From Ascarosepion bandense (lineage: Eukaryota; Mollusca; Cephalopoda; Sepiida; Sepiidae): a stretch of DNA of 64,000 nucleotides. Below the pieces are notes generated by a model, which made no database searches, was not told the origin of the DNA, and saw only the letters and a program-made list of their open reading frames with translations. This document shows, piece after piece, positions 33,668-44,365 of the stretch. The stretch covers positions 3,606,001 to 3,670,000 of the forward strand of contig JBBBDQ010001287.1 in the NCBI GenBank assembly GCA_037127315.1, given 5' to 3'. How positions within the stretch are numbered: position 1 is the stretch's first letter; every line of letters starts with the position of its first letter. The position numbers and the translations under genes are program-made.

Positions 33668-34093
33668 ATATATACTAGATACTAGATTAGCAACTAGGTC
33701 CCACCCTTTTACAATTAAACAGATAAGATGTAACCTTAAATTCTACTCCAACAGCTTCTTTTCTCGCGCTTCCCGCCTGTGGAACTCCCTTCCACAAGTC
33801 TGCTTTCCCGACAGCTACAATTTCCAGGTGTTTAAATGTAGGGTCAATAGACACCTCCTATTACCCTAACTCCCAATTTTTCTCAGAACACTCTCATCTA
33901 CCCAAGCCTCATTCTCGGTATCCTTACCCACGTATCACCCACCCTCTGACATTTCTTATATTTAACCATTCTCGGTATCCCTACCCGTCTATCACCCACC
34001 CTCTGACATTTCCTATATTTAATCATCCTTTCATCATCCTATGTAGTCCCCTGCGCAGTAGTGACACTGACATGCCTTGCTCGGGGTGAAACG

Positions 34094-34096
<3 letters not shown>
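33668..34096 (+). mobile_element. LINE-A 3' end
   Basis: Frame with DTRLATRSHPFTIKQIRC, FYSNSFFSRASRLWNSLPQV and FKCRVNRHLLLP (to 33869). The 3' UTR contains an internal duplication of ATTCTCGGTATCC-TACCC (33909, 33969), then the tail GACATGCCTTGCTCGGGGTG. A TA tract (34097-34133) takes the place of poly-A. Confidence 0.85.
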
Positions 34097-34133
<37 letters not shown>

Positions 34134-34139
<6 letters not shown>

Positions 34140-35112
34140 AAGTAGATATCTACGCAAATGACACCACAATCTTCTCGCGCATCAGTAAAAAATCCAGCGA
34201 GGCGGACAAACATAACCTCACTGCAGATCTTGAAAATGACCTAGACTGGGGCAGGAACTGGCATGTAAATTTCAATGCTTCTAAAACGAAAATTTCATCT
34301 GTCAGCCATCGCAGGTAACCTCTCCTCCCACCCACCCCAAGCGAGTCTCCCTGAAAGCTATATACTGCGCCTCCTCGGCCTTACCCTATCTTCCGATCTC
34401 AAGTGGAATCATTACATTGAGTCAATAACTAAATCCACTGCTAGGAAGGATGAGTCACTGTGTTGGGCCAGGAAGTTTTTTTTCTGCCTGAATCCATGTT
34501 GCACATATACAAAATCAAACATCCGACCGTGCATAGAATACTGTTGTCATATATGGTCAGGCGCATTTGTTATTCATCTCAGTGTTCTCGACAGACAGCA
34601 AAGGATAATCTGTAATATGATAAGTCCAGACTTGGTAGCTCGACTCCAGCCACTTTCTCACTGGCGGAATGTGCTTTCTCTGTCTTTTCTACAAATATTT
34701 TCATGGCTTCTGTTCCGACGAACCTAAGTCACTGGTGCCCTCCCCACAAGAATTTACTCGAGCAACCAGATTGACAACAACGCCCCCATCTTTTACAGTT
34801 AGATCAACCAAATGCAGACCAGAATTCTACTCCATCAGCTTCTTTTTTCTCACTTCCTGTCTGTAGAAATACTTTCCATATACTTCCTTTCCTGACGGCT
34901 ACAAGCTCCAGGAATTTAAATGCAATGTCAATTCCCATCTCTCATTCAATTGACGCCAGTCCTTACTACATCACCCCGTGTATCTTGTTCTTTTCCTATC
35001 CGGTTTGTCTTTCTGTTCACTTTCCTCCTGCTTAAATTTCTAATCTCTTATGTAGCCCCCAGCGCATCAGTGACGGTACCAACTTGCTTTGTGTGAAACG
35101 ATTTATAAAAAT
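34134..35112 (+). mobile_element. LINE-A-related copy with part of the reverse-transcriptase core
   Basis: Longest LINE coding remnant here. The frame begins PQVDIYANDTTIFSRIS: reverse-transcriptase motif C, normally Y-A-D-D, reads Y-A-N-D, so a catalytic Asp is lost. It continues DLDWGRNWHVNFNASKTK, then after a frameshift LGLTLSSDLKWNHYI, IRPCIEYCCHIWSGAF, VLDRQQRIICNMI, a further frameshift and LCLFYKYFHGFCSDEPKSLV. The W-N-S-L-P region is degenerate. The 3' UTR and tail end near 35112 (ATTTATAAAAATTATTAAGG). Inactive. Confidence 0.87.
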
Positions 35113-35137
35113 TATTAAGGCTGTCAGTATTTATATA

Positions 35138-35857
35138 CTAGAAGTATAGCCCGGCGTTGCTCGTGTGTAATGAAAGCTTTAAAACTAATCCATGATCCTG
35201 GAGCTCAGACACTTTGTACGTTGGCAAGAAAGACTAAAAAGCAATAGTTGTTTCCAGTTAAAGCGAAACCGTAGACTGAAAAAAAAATGAATGGATGTAA
35301 GTCAAATTTTGACTTCCAAGTATCGATATCAAATACGTTTTTGTCGTCGTTAAATGAATTTTGAAGGCTAAATATGTCCTCTGAGTAAATGGTATCATGG
35401 CGGAAACTAAGAACTACAATTATACCTACTTAGAGCCAAACTCGAAGCAATTATTAAAATAAAAGGGCTAAAAAAAATACAGACATACAGGCTGATAAAC
35501 AGACACACACACAAACATCTTGCCTTTTATATAAATATATTATCGATTTTCTGCACTATTGTAAGAACTGCAACCTTGAAACTTCTGAATATCGTTTCTT
35601 ATGTCTTTGTCTATGAGTGTATCAAATTGGATTAAAATCGGACCACTCCTTCTATAACCCGATTTTTTCGATTATCAATTTTTGATATTTATCGGGGGTA
35701 CCTCGACACAAAATCTAGCTAAAATCACTTGCGGACGCTTATAGTACAACTGTAAATTTTCAAGAAAATTGGTTCAGCCGTTTCGGAGTCTATAGGTAAC
35801 GGATACACGCACATACACACAAACAGAGACAAAGTTCCATTTATAAATAAGTTTAGA
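35138..35857 (-). mobile_element. Helitron-like non-autonomous element, full length
   Basis: TC (complement at 35856-35857) to CTAG (complement at 35138-35141), hairpin region CCCGGCGTTGCTCG, flanks A and T as expected. The internal TA tract is reduced to TATAAATATATTATCG, which makes this the shortest full copy. Confidence 0.6.
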
Positions 35858-35939
35858 TTTGTCCAAAGTATAAGAATCTATGCATTTCGAGATAAAGTCA
35901 GTACATTATGGCCATGGCCATGCACTAAAATTGCACTAG

Positions 35940-36011
35940 AAGAATCACTCTAAACATAAGAATCACTCTAAACATAAGAATCACTCTAAACATAAGAATC
36001 ACTCTAAACAT
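35940..36011. repeat. 18-bp tandem repeat, four units
   Basis: AAGAATCACTCTAAACAT repeated exactly four times with a perfect 18-bp step. Confidence 0.97.
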
Positions 36012-37366
36012 CTCGTCTATAAAAGCTACATTATGACTGCCGATCTGAGACAAAAGCGAGATAAAAGAAGGAAAGAAGCATATAGATACAAGAAGAAAAA
36101 TTATAGAGAAAAGAAGGGAAAGAGTAGAAAGAAACAAGAAAAGAAAAGAGAAATTAAACGAGAATTTATAGGAAAAAGGAAGGAGAAAACATATAGAGAC
36201 AAGAGAAGAAAAGTTAAATTAAAAAGAAACTACAGAAAGAAAAAAGCAGGAAGAAAGTATAAAGAGTCAAAAAAAGGGAAATTAAAAGAGAAATTTTATG
36301 AAGAAAAAAGAAAGGAGAGAATAGAGGAAGACAAAAGACGAAAAGAGAAATTAAAAGAATAATTATATAAAGAAAGGAGAGAGAAATTATAGAGAGTTAA
36401 AAAAAGGAAAAAGGAAATTAAAAGAGAAATTAGAGAAAGAAAAAATGAGAGAAAAAGTATAGAGAATCAAAAGAAGAAAACGGAAATTAAAAAATAAATT
36501 ATACAAAGAAAAAAGAACGGTAGCAAATATAGAGAGTCAAATAAAGAAAAGGGAAATTAAAAGAGAAATTATAGAAAGAAAAAGGAGGAAGAAAGTAAGA
36601 CGAAAGTCAAAAGAAAAAAGTAAATTAAAAGAGAAATTACAAAAAAAAAAACAAGGAAGGAGTGAGTAGGGACAGACAAGAGACGAAAAGAGAAATTAAA
36701 ACAGAAATTAGTGAAAGAAAAAAACGAGTGAGAAAATATAGAATGTCCAATGAGGAAAAGAGAAATTAAAAGAAAAATTATATAAAGAAAAAAAGGAGAG
36801 AATAGAGAGTCAAAAGAAGAAAAGGGAAAGTAATGAGAAATTTTACAAAGAAAAAAGAAAGGAGAGAATAGAGAGAGACAAAAGACGAAAAGAGAAATTA
36901 AAAGAAAAATTATATAAATAAAGGACAGAGAAATTATAGGGATTTAAAAAAAAGGAAAAGGGAAATTAAAAGAGAAATTATATAAAGATAAAAGGAGTGA
37001 GAGAATATAGAGAGACAAGAGACGAAAAGAAAACTTAAAAGAGAAATTATAGAAAAAAAAGGGAGAAAGTATAGAGAGTCAAAACAAGAAAAGGGAAATT
37101 AAAAGAAATTTTACAAAGAAAAAACAAAGGAGAGAATAGAGAGAGAGACAGAAGACGAAAAGAGAAATTAAAAGAATAATTATATAAAGAAAGGCGAGAG
37201 AAATTATAGAGAGTTAAAAAAAGGGAAAAGGGAAATTAAAAGGGAAATTCGAAAAAACAATGAGGGAAAAATTATAGAGAGTTAAAAGAAAAAAACGGAA
37301 ATTAAAAAATAAATTATACAAAGAAAAAAGAAGGTAGAAAGTATAGAGAGTCAAATAAAGAAAAGG

Positions 37367-37460
37367 GAAATTAAAAGAGAATTTATAGGAAAAAGAAAGG
37401 AGAAAACATATCTCTATATGTTTTCTCCTTTCTTTTTCCTATAAATTCTCTTTTAATTTC
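37367..37460. repeat. Perfect palindrome, 45-bp arms, 4-nt loop
   Basis: The left arm 37367-37411 (starting GAAATTAAAAGAGAATTTAT) is followed by CTCT (37412-37415) and its exact reverse complement at 37416-37460. The right arm is pyrimidine-rich, the only such segment in this purine tract. The arm sequence also exists once, unpaired and slightly diverged, at about 36152-36200. Confidence 0.97.
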
Positions 37461-38699
37461 ACTTCTTCCAAGAGAAGAAAAGATAAATTAAAAAAGAAAC
37501 TATAGAAAGAAAAAAGGAGGAAGAAAGTATAGAGAGTCAAAAAAGGGAAATTAAAAGAGAAATTTTATGTGGAAAAAGAAAGGAGAGAATAGAGAAAGAC
37601 AAAAGACGAAAAGAGAAATTAAAAGAATAATTATATAAAGAAAGGACAGAGAAATTATAAAGAATTAAAAAAAGGTAAAGGGAAATTAAAAGAGAAATTA
37701 TAGAGAAAATAATGCAAGGGGAGAGTATAGACAGGCAAGAGGCGAAAAGAGAATTTAAATCGGAAATTATAGAAAGAAAAAGAAAGGAGTAATTATAAAT
37801 AGTCCAAAGAAGAAAAAGGGAAATTAAAAGAGAAATTATAGAGAGAATAAAGCAGAGAGAGAGAGAGAGAGAGTATAAACAGACAAGAGGCGAACAGAGA
37901 TATTAAAGGTAATTTAAAGAAAGAAAAATGGAGAGAGGAAAGATAGAGGGTCAAAAGAAGAAAAAGGGAAATTAAAAGAGAAAATATGGCGTGAAAAAAG
38001 GAGGGAGAGAATATTGGGAGACAGGAGACGAAAAGAGAAATTATAAGAGAAATAATAGAGAGAAATAGAAAGAAGAATGTATAGAGTAGCAAGCGAAGAA
38101 AAGAGAAATAAGAGATAGAAAAAAGGAAGAGAAAATAGAAAGACAATTGAAGAAAAAAGGAAATGAGAAAAAGAATTACAGAGAGAACAAAGAAAGAAAG
38201 AATATAGTGAGTCAAGAGATGAAAGAGAAATTAAAAGAGAAATTTCAGAGAAAAAAAGAAAGAAAGAAAATAAAGTGAAAAAAGAAGAAAAAACTAATTA
38301 AAAAAGAAATTTTAGAAATAGAACAAGAAAAAGAATATAGAGTGATGAGAAAAGAAAAGAGACAATAAAAGAATAATTTTAGAGGAGAAAAGAAAGGAAA
38401 GAGACAAGAGAAGAAAAGAGAAATTGAAGTAGACTAAGTAGACTAGAGAATAAAATATATATTATAGAGAGAAAAAGAAAAAAGAAGGGTGTGAGTATGA
38501 GACATAAGCAGAAAAAAGTAATTAAATGAGAATTTATAGAGAGAAAAAGAAGGCAGAGCTTTTAGTACGAGAAGTTAAAAGAGAAATTATAGTGGGAAAA
38601 ACAAAGCAGAGAGTATAGAGAGACAACAGAATAAAAAAGATACTTTAGAGAGAAAAATAAAGGGAGTGAGTGTACAGAGACAAAAGAAGACAAGCGTAA

Positions 38700-40400
38700 T
38701 TAAATGAGAAATTATAGAGAGAAAAAGAAGGGACAGACTATAGTGAGGCAAAAGAAGAAAAGAGAAACTAAAAGAGAAATTATAGAGAGAAAAGAAGGGA
38801 GAGACTATAGTGAGGGAGGAGGAGATAAGAGAAACTAAAAGAGAAATTATAGAGAGAAAAAGAAGGGAGAGAGTATAGTGAGGCAAGAGGAGAAAAGAGA
38901 AACTAAAAGAGAAATTATAGAGAGAAAAAGAAGGGAGAGAGTATAGTGAGGGAGGAGGAGATAAGAGAAACTAAAAGAGAAATTATAGAGAGAAAAAGTA
39001 GGGAGAGAGTATAGTGAGGCAAGAGGAGAAAAAAAAACTAAAAGAGAAATTATAGAGAGAAAAAGAAGGGAGAGACTATAGTGAGGCAAAAGAAGAAAAG
39101 AGAAACTAAAAGAGAAATTATAGAGACAAAAAGAAGGGAGAGACTATAGTGAGGCAAAAGAAGAAAAGAGAAACTAAAAGAGAAATTATAGAGAGAAAAA
39201 GAAGGGAGTGACGATAGTGAGGGAGGAGGAGATAAGAGAAACTAAAAGAGAAATTATAGAGAGAAAAAGAAGGGAGAGACTATAGTGAGGGAGGAGGAGA
39301 TAAGAGAAACTAAAAGAGAAATTATAGAGAGAAAAAGAAGGGAGAGAGTATAGTGAGGGAGGAGGAGATAAAAGAAACTAAAAGAGAAATTATAGAGAGA
39401 AAAAGAAGGGAGAGACTATAGTGAGGCAAAAGAAGAAAAGAGAAACTAAAAGAGCAATTATAGAGAGAAAAAGAAGGGAGAGAGTATAGTGAGACAAAAG
39501 AAGAAAAGAGAAACTAAAAGAGAAATTATAGAGACAAAAAGAAGGGAGAGACTATAGTGAGGCAAAAGAAGAAAAGAGAAACTAAAAGAGAAATTATAGA
39601 GACAAAAAGAAGGGAGAGACTATAGTGAGGCAAAAGAAGAAAAGAGAAACTAAAAGAGAAATTATAGAGAGAAAAAGAAGGGAGAGACTATAGTGAGGCA
39701 AAAGAAGAAAAGAGAAACTAAAAGAGAAATTATAGAGAGAAAAATAAGGGAGAGAGTATAGTGAGGGAGGAGGAGATAAGAGAAACTAAAAGAGAAATTA
39801 TAGAGAGAAAAATAAGGGAGAGAGTATAGTGAGGGAGGAGGAGAAAAGAGAAACTAAAAGAGAAATTATAGAGAGAAAAAGTAGGGAGAGAGTATAGTGA
39901 GGCAAGAGGAGAAAAGAGAAACTAAAAGAGAAATTATAGAGAGAAAAATAAGGGAGAGAGTATAGTGAGGCAAGAGGAGAAAAGAGAAACTAAAAGAGAA
40001 ATTATAGAGAGAAAAAGAAGGGAGAGAGTATAGTGAGGGAGGAGGAGAAAAGAGAAACTAAAAGAGAAATTATAGAGAGAAAAAGAAGGGAGAGACTATA
40101 GTGAGGCAAAAGAAGAAAAGAGAAACTAAAAGAGAAATTATAGAGACAAAAAGAAGGGAGAGACTATAGTGAGGCAAAAGAAGAAAAGAGAAAGAAACTA
40201 AAAGAGAAATTATAGAGAGAAAAAGAAGGGAGAGACTATAGTGAGGGAGGAGGAGATAAGAGAAACTAAAAGAGAAATTATAGAGAGAAAAAGAAGGGAG
40301 AGACTATAGTGAGGGAGGAGGAGATAAGAGAAACTAAAAGAGAAATTATAGAGAGAAAAAGAAGGGAGAGACTATAGTGAGGCAAAAGGAGAAAAGGGAA
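38700..40400. repeat. 68-bp purine minisatellite, about 25 units
   Basis: The unit has ACTAAAAGAGAAATTATAGA, GAGAAAAAGAAGGGAGAGA and TATAGTGAGG followed by either CAAAAGAAGAAAAGAGAA or GAGGAGGAGATAAGAGAA. ACTAAAAG at 39105, 39173 and 39241 gives an exact 68-bp step. The two unit types are interspersed in short runs. A 4-bp insertion (GAAA) near 40190 is the main length variant. Confidence 0.95.
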
Positions 40401-40790
40401 ATGAAAAAAGTAATTATCGTGAGAAAAAGAAGTGAGAGAGAATAGAAAGACAAAAGAACAAAAGAGATATTATAGGGAGAAAGATAAAGGGTGTGAGTGT
40501 ATCGAGACAAAAGAAGGAAAGAGTATTTAAATGAGAAATTACAGAGAGAAAAAGAAGGCAATGCGTAAAGTCAGACAAGAAAGGAAAAGAGTAATGAAAA
40601 GAAAAATTATAGAGAGAAAAAGAAAGCAGAATGTATAGACAGACAAAAGAATAAAAGAGATATTACAGAAAGAAAAATGAAGGGTGTGAGTGTATTGAGA
40701 CAAAAGAAGAAAAAAGTAATTAAATGAGAAATTATACTGAGAAAAAGAAGGAAAAGAGTTTAGAGAAACAAGAAAACGATGAAAAAGTGA

Positions 40791-41097
40791 GATGACTATC
40801 TCTTTTTACAAATGGCTACATACATACATATATATGTGTGCACATACGTATAGACACACATGTACATTCACGTTTAAGCCCGCACACACAGAAGAAAATC
40901 AGCCTACCATTAATAAATTGAATAAATAATAAAGCGAAAAAAAGAAATTTGGTTACATATTTCTGTTGCTACCTTATGACGATTGGACTGAGCGATTACT
41001 TAATGTTTGTATACGATGTTCTGGAGTCAGGTGTCTGAATATAACATTAATCAACTAAGTGAAAAATTTTATACTTGTATTAGTCCTCTTTCTTTTT
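40791..41097. other. Unassigned AT-rich DNA
   Basis: Contains a short CATA/TATG run at 40809-40870. Nothing else recognised. Confidence 0.4.
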
Positions 41098-41111
41098 TTT
41101 GAACTTCGAAA

Positions 41112-41163
<52 letters not shown>

Positions 41164-41184
41164 AATTAAATTTCGAAGTTCAAA
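41098..41184. repeat. Inverted repeat with TA-tract loop
   Basis: Arms TTTGAACTTCGAAATTTAAT (41098-41117) and its exact complement (41165-41184) enclose a TA tract of about 22 units. The right arm is also the start of repeat C. Confidence 0.92.
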
Positions 41185-41262
41185 ACCGTTGTATGATCAT
41201 TTCTCCATGAAATCTCTAAGAGAGATTTCACATTTCATCAGCAACTTTCAATACTCAAAATA
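41165..41262 (+). repeat. Repeat C (interspersed, with internal hairpin)
   Basis: AAGTTCAAAACCGTTGTATG, ATGATCATTTCTCCATG, then the palindrome TGAAATCTCTAAGAGAGATTTCA (split for reading: TGAAATCTCT / AGAGATTTCA), then CATTTCATCAGCAAC. The reverse copy is at 51598-51690. The class is unknown. The layout resembles sequence near Penelope-like element ends. Confidence 0.6.
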
Positions 41263-41473
41263 AAAAAATATATTACCGGCGGAAGTTCAAAAATTTACGT
41301 CACAGAAAAAACCTAGATGGGAGGAATTAATAAGTAGGTATCAATCAATGTCTATTTTTAGATTTTGGACAACATCACTTTTAGATTGAGTTGTAAGTGA
41401 AAAATTAAAAATTTGGCTTTCTCATTTGGGATTTACCTTCCTACTTTTCATTTTGGATTAAAGTTTTTTCGGT

Positions 41474-41570
41474 CGGGTTTCAATCCTCGGTTAAAAGCAA
41501 TCGGAGTCTAACCGAACTGATGAACTGTGATGCAATGAAACAGATCTGTCTGCGGATGACTATATATATA
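41474..41570 (+). mobile_element. SINE-H, 5'-truncated copy
   Basis: Begins inside the tRNA-like head at GTCGGGTTTCAATCCTCGG (B box) and continues with AGCAATCGGAGTCTAACCG, the hammerhead-like segment and the tail GACTATATATATA. It aligns to 48580-48680. This copy keeps the ribozyme core better than the other. Confidence 0.75.
41505..41561 (+). ncRNA. Hammerhead-ribozyme-like motif in SINE-H
   Basis: All conserved core bases are present in order: CTGATGA (41517-41523), stem II ACTGTGATGCAAT (A-T, T-A, G-C pairs, one C-A mismatch), GAAA (41537-41540), short stem III from the palindrome ACAGATCTGT, and GTC with the expected cleavage after C 41550. Stem I forms from CCG (41512-41514) with CGG (41553-41555) and, past an internal loop, AGTC (41505-41508) with GACT (41558-41561). 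An internal loop in stem I facing loop II is typical of natural type-I hammerheads, and very short stem III is known from metazoan retroelement hammerheads. Activity is not shown. Confidence 0.62.
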
Positions 41571-41689
41571 AATTAATTATCTAAACGCTATTTTTAATGT
41601 ATACTCATATTGGAGTAGATGTTCTGTTTTTTTTTATTATTATTAAGCAATATATTTATTTATTTACATCTGAATATTCGAGAAATCTT

Positions 41690-41935
41690 GAAATTCGAAG
41701 GAGATATGACCGTCTAAGCAGAAGATTTTCCCGCAGTTGGTAGACTGGTCGTCAACCAATGTTAAAGAACCCTATCTATCATGTTATTTAACTCATAGTT
41801 GGGAGGGGGGAGACTAGTGAGACTTATAACTTTCGTAAGGCTATTTACGCATAAATGAATGCAACAAATTCAACAGGGATTCGAACTCGATTCTTCGATT
41901 TCTTTTTCCGAGAAGATAGCCATTTCAACACGACA
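41690..41935 (-). mobile_element. SINE-A, divergent monomer
   Basis: AAGCAGAAGATTTTCCCGCA, GTAGACTGGTCGTCAACC, then on the head side AACAGGGATTCGAACTCG (B box) and ACGACATTA. Well diverged from the other copies, so an older insertion. Confidence 0.78.
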
Positions 41936-42912
41936 TTATTTTCCCTGTGTAGAAATTATCATAACGATTCTCATTAACTCGGCACTAGAGCTATCATTTA
42001 TGACTTTGGTGTGATTCCTGAAAATGTTATTTCATGCCGTTGACCAGTGTTTACCGCTCTTAGATTTGGGCAGGTCCAGTCTGACAAGCCAGGATCACCA
42101 TTCTAGAATACTGAATTTAATGGTCACCGATGACCTCTGGCCCTAAAGACTACGAACTGGACGTGGCGTGACTTTTAAATTGTGAATCGGAGCGTTTTGA
42201 CAAGTTGGGGAGAAGAACCGGCTTTCGTTCAAAGTTTTGCTTCTATTCTCCTGGGAACCTGCCGGTCATTGCTTCATGTCTAACACGTCATTCGGCGAGA
42301 TCTTCCGGTAAAGCCCAACGGAAAGACGGAACTCGATTCTAATGGTGGGGTCACGACCTCTGTTACCTGGAAGTGTGCCGAAGGCAAAGATCGACAATTT
42401 AGGATGAGTTCGGAAAGAGGAATATAGAAAAGGTGGTGTTTCTCTGAGTAGATGGGTAGATGTTCCACCCCATTTTTATCCGCCCACCCGTCATGATCTT
42501 CATTTTGTTACGTTGAATTTTGGCTTGGATAAGGGGCGAATCCGCTATATGTATGTAGATATGCCTGGCACAAGGATAGAATAGTAAGCTTCTAATACAA
42601 AAATGTATAGAAAAATGAATGACTGGATTTAGTCATTGACTGATAAATACATTTTATGTGTGTACGAAGTATTAATTTATGAAAGAAAAATAACAAAGAT
42701 ATAGTAAAAAAAGTAAAAGGGTTTTCAAAAATGTATTGTTTCATATAGAAAAGTCAGAAAGGACCTGGTAGAATGCTATTTCTTTATTAGACGGGTGGGA
42801 CGTGCCGTCAAAAATAATGACAAAATATTTATATCGATATGCCGTCTAAAATGACGGCATTATATATATTGATCTACCTACTTTTGAGTATCTTACATTT
42901 AGATATAAGAAA

Positions 42913-42915
<3 letters not shown>
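41936..42915. other. Unassigned DNA
   Basis: No repeat family recognised. Moderately GC-rich around 42050-42500. The minus frame 42280-42468 has no known domain. A perfect short hairpin TGCCGTC-TAAAAT-GACGGCA lies near 42840-42859. Confidence 0.4.
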
Positions 42916-43010
<95 letters not shown>

Positions 43011-43149
43011 CCTCTCTATAATATTGAAGACATTTGTGCATTTGAAGACATATTTATATATATATGAAGATATATATATATATATATATATATCCTCTCT
43101 ATAATATTGAATACATTTGTATATATATATATATATCTATATATATATA
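42916..43149. repeat. TA/TG tracts with a duplicated spacer
   Basis: TA at 42919-42973, TG to about 42998, then two copies of CCTCTCTATAATATTGAA (43012, 43093) each followed by CATTTGT and further TA runs. Confidence 0.88.
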
Positions 43150-43224
43150 AATGTTCGCTCTTTAACAGTGGCGTAATATTTTACTTTTTGCAATAATTAT
43201 ATAATTATGTTGCAGAGGAGTTAA

Positions 43225-43266
<42 letters not shown>

Positions 43267-43484
43267 CATACTGATGATCCACGTATACTGTCTTAATATG
43301 TATAGGAAAGAATATTAATAAAAAAGTTTTGAATTTAAAAATGTACTTTTTTTGGACAGTATTTGTTTATTTTTATTATTATTATAATAAAAATTTATTT
43401 TTATTATTATTATAATAAAAATAAACAAATACTGTCCAAAAAAGTACATTTTTAAATTCAAAACTGTTTTTATTAATATTCTTT

Positions 43485-43537
<53 letters not shown>

Positions 43538-43600
43538 GTCGCTTTTCTACAACATAATTATATAAAATATCAAGCCACTGTTAATGAGCGAACACGCGGC
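43150..43600. repeat. Nested palindrome of about 450 bp
   Basis: The inner palindrome 43301-43490 has arms of about 93 bp differing by two small changes (TATAGGAAAGAATATTAATA ... TGGACAGTATTTGTTTATTT and complement). It is flanked on each side by a TA tract (43228-43264 and 43488-43534). Beyond these an outer pair of arms follows: TGTTCGCTCTTTAACAGTGG at about 43151 and its approximate complement CCACTGTTAATGAGCGAACA at about 43574, both continuing into TAATTATATAATTATGTTG. The class is unknown, possibly fold-back transposons inserted in one another. Confidence 0.9.
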
Positions 43601-43617
43601 AAGAGTTTTCAGAATTG

Positions 43618-43785
43618 GTAGTAAAATTTCGTAGCTGGTACTAAAGAGAACAAACAAAGCCGACACACACTCGCTATTGTCTCTCTACTGAACTAAGCCG
43701 GCGCGGTTTCGCTATTTTCTCCCCAATGAACTGAGCCGACGTTGTCTCGATATTGCCTCTCACTTCATGAGCGTGACAGGAGGGA
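43618..43785. repeat. Three diverged 39-bp repeats
   Basis: AAGCCGACACACACTCGCTA, AAGCCGGCGCGGTTTCGCTA and GAGCCGACGTTGTCTCGATA start successive units, each followed by TTGTCTCTC-like and TGAACT segments. Locally GC-richer than its surroundings. Confidence 0.7.
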
Positions 43786-43984
43786 TATAATTAAATTTGT
43801 TTTTTGTTTTTTTTAAATTAATTTAATTCAAATGGCGACACGGAGGTTTCTATGTTTCGATATTTATTTTTTTTATCTCGTCACTAGTCTCGACTAACTA
43901 TTGTGAAAATGATTTACATTTGAATGCAGAAACCAATACGTTCGCTTATAAAAGAGTTTATATGAAGGGGCAAGATCACGATCA

Positions 43985-44365
43985 TATGGGCGTGATTAGT
44001 TCCCACCCTTTTACTTTGAAACCGATAAATTGTAAACGCAAATTCTACTCCAGCACTTTTTTCTCGCACTTCCCGCCTGTGGAATTCCCTTCCGCATTCT
44101 TGCTTTCCCGACCACTACAATCTTCAAGAATTCAAATGTAAAGTTAATAGTCACCTCCTGTCTCACTAACTTACATTCTTTCTCTCATGCTTTTTTCTCT
44201 GTCCACCCCACCACCCGACTCATCAGTATTCTATTCCTTTTCATACTCTCTTTCTGACACCCTCTGTAACCTGTCACTCTTTCTCATAACATTCCTCCTA
44301 TGTAACACCCTGCAAAACAGTGGCAGTAAAATGTCTTGCTTGGGGCGATATGATTATAAAAAAAA
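43985..44365 (+). mobile_element. LINE-A 3' end (variant subfamily)
   Basis: The frame retains HPFTLKPINCKRKFYSSTFF and SHFPPVEFPSAF in place of R-L-W-N-S-L-P because of a frameshift. Then 3' UTR and tail CAGTGGCAGTAAAATGTCTT, GATTATAAAAAAAA. Confidence 0.82.

Larger units (their letters stand above)
36030..40790. repeat. 4.8-kb purine-rich minisatellite region
   Basis: The plus strand is almost entirely A and G. Recurrent blocks are GGGAAATTAAAAGAGAAATT, ATAGAGAG and GACAAAAGACGAAAAG. Order is degenerate at 36030-38700 and 40400-40790, while 38700-40400 is a regular 68-bp array (separate entry). The Lys/Arg/Glu-rich frame at 36033-36362 and the Ser/Leu/Phe-rich minus frames are composition artefacts. 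Confidence 0.93.

Noticed and set aside
36033..36362. 110-codon Lys/Arg/Glu-rich frame that looks like a coiled coil
   Set aside because: It is a translation of the purine minisatellite, and the same composition gives similar frames throughout the tract.
41196..41262. Hammerhead motif in repeat C (CTGATGA and GAAA on the minus strand)
   Set aside because: CTGATGA and GAAA are separated by a long 10-bp hairpin with unpaired bases at its foot, no stem III or cleavage triplet follows, and the second copy has CTGACGA.
42280..42468. 62-codon minus-strand frame
   Set aside because: Short, no recognisable motif, no supporting context.
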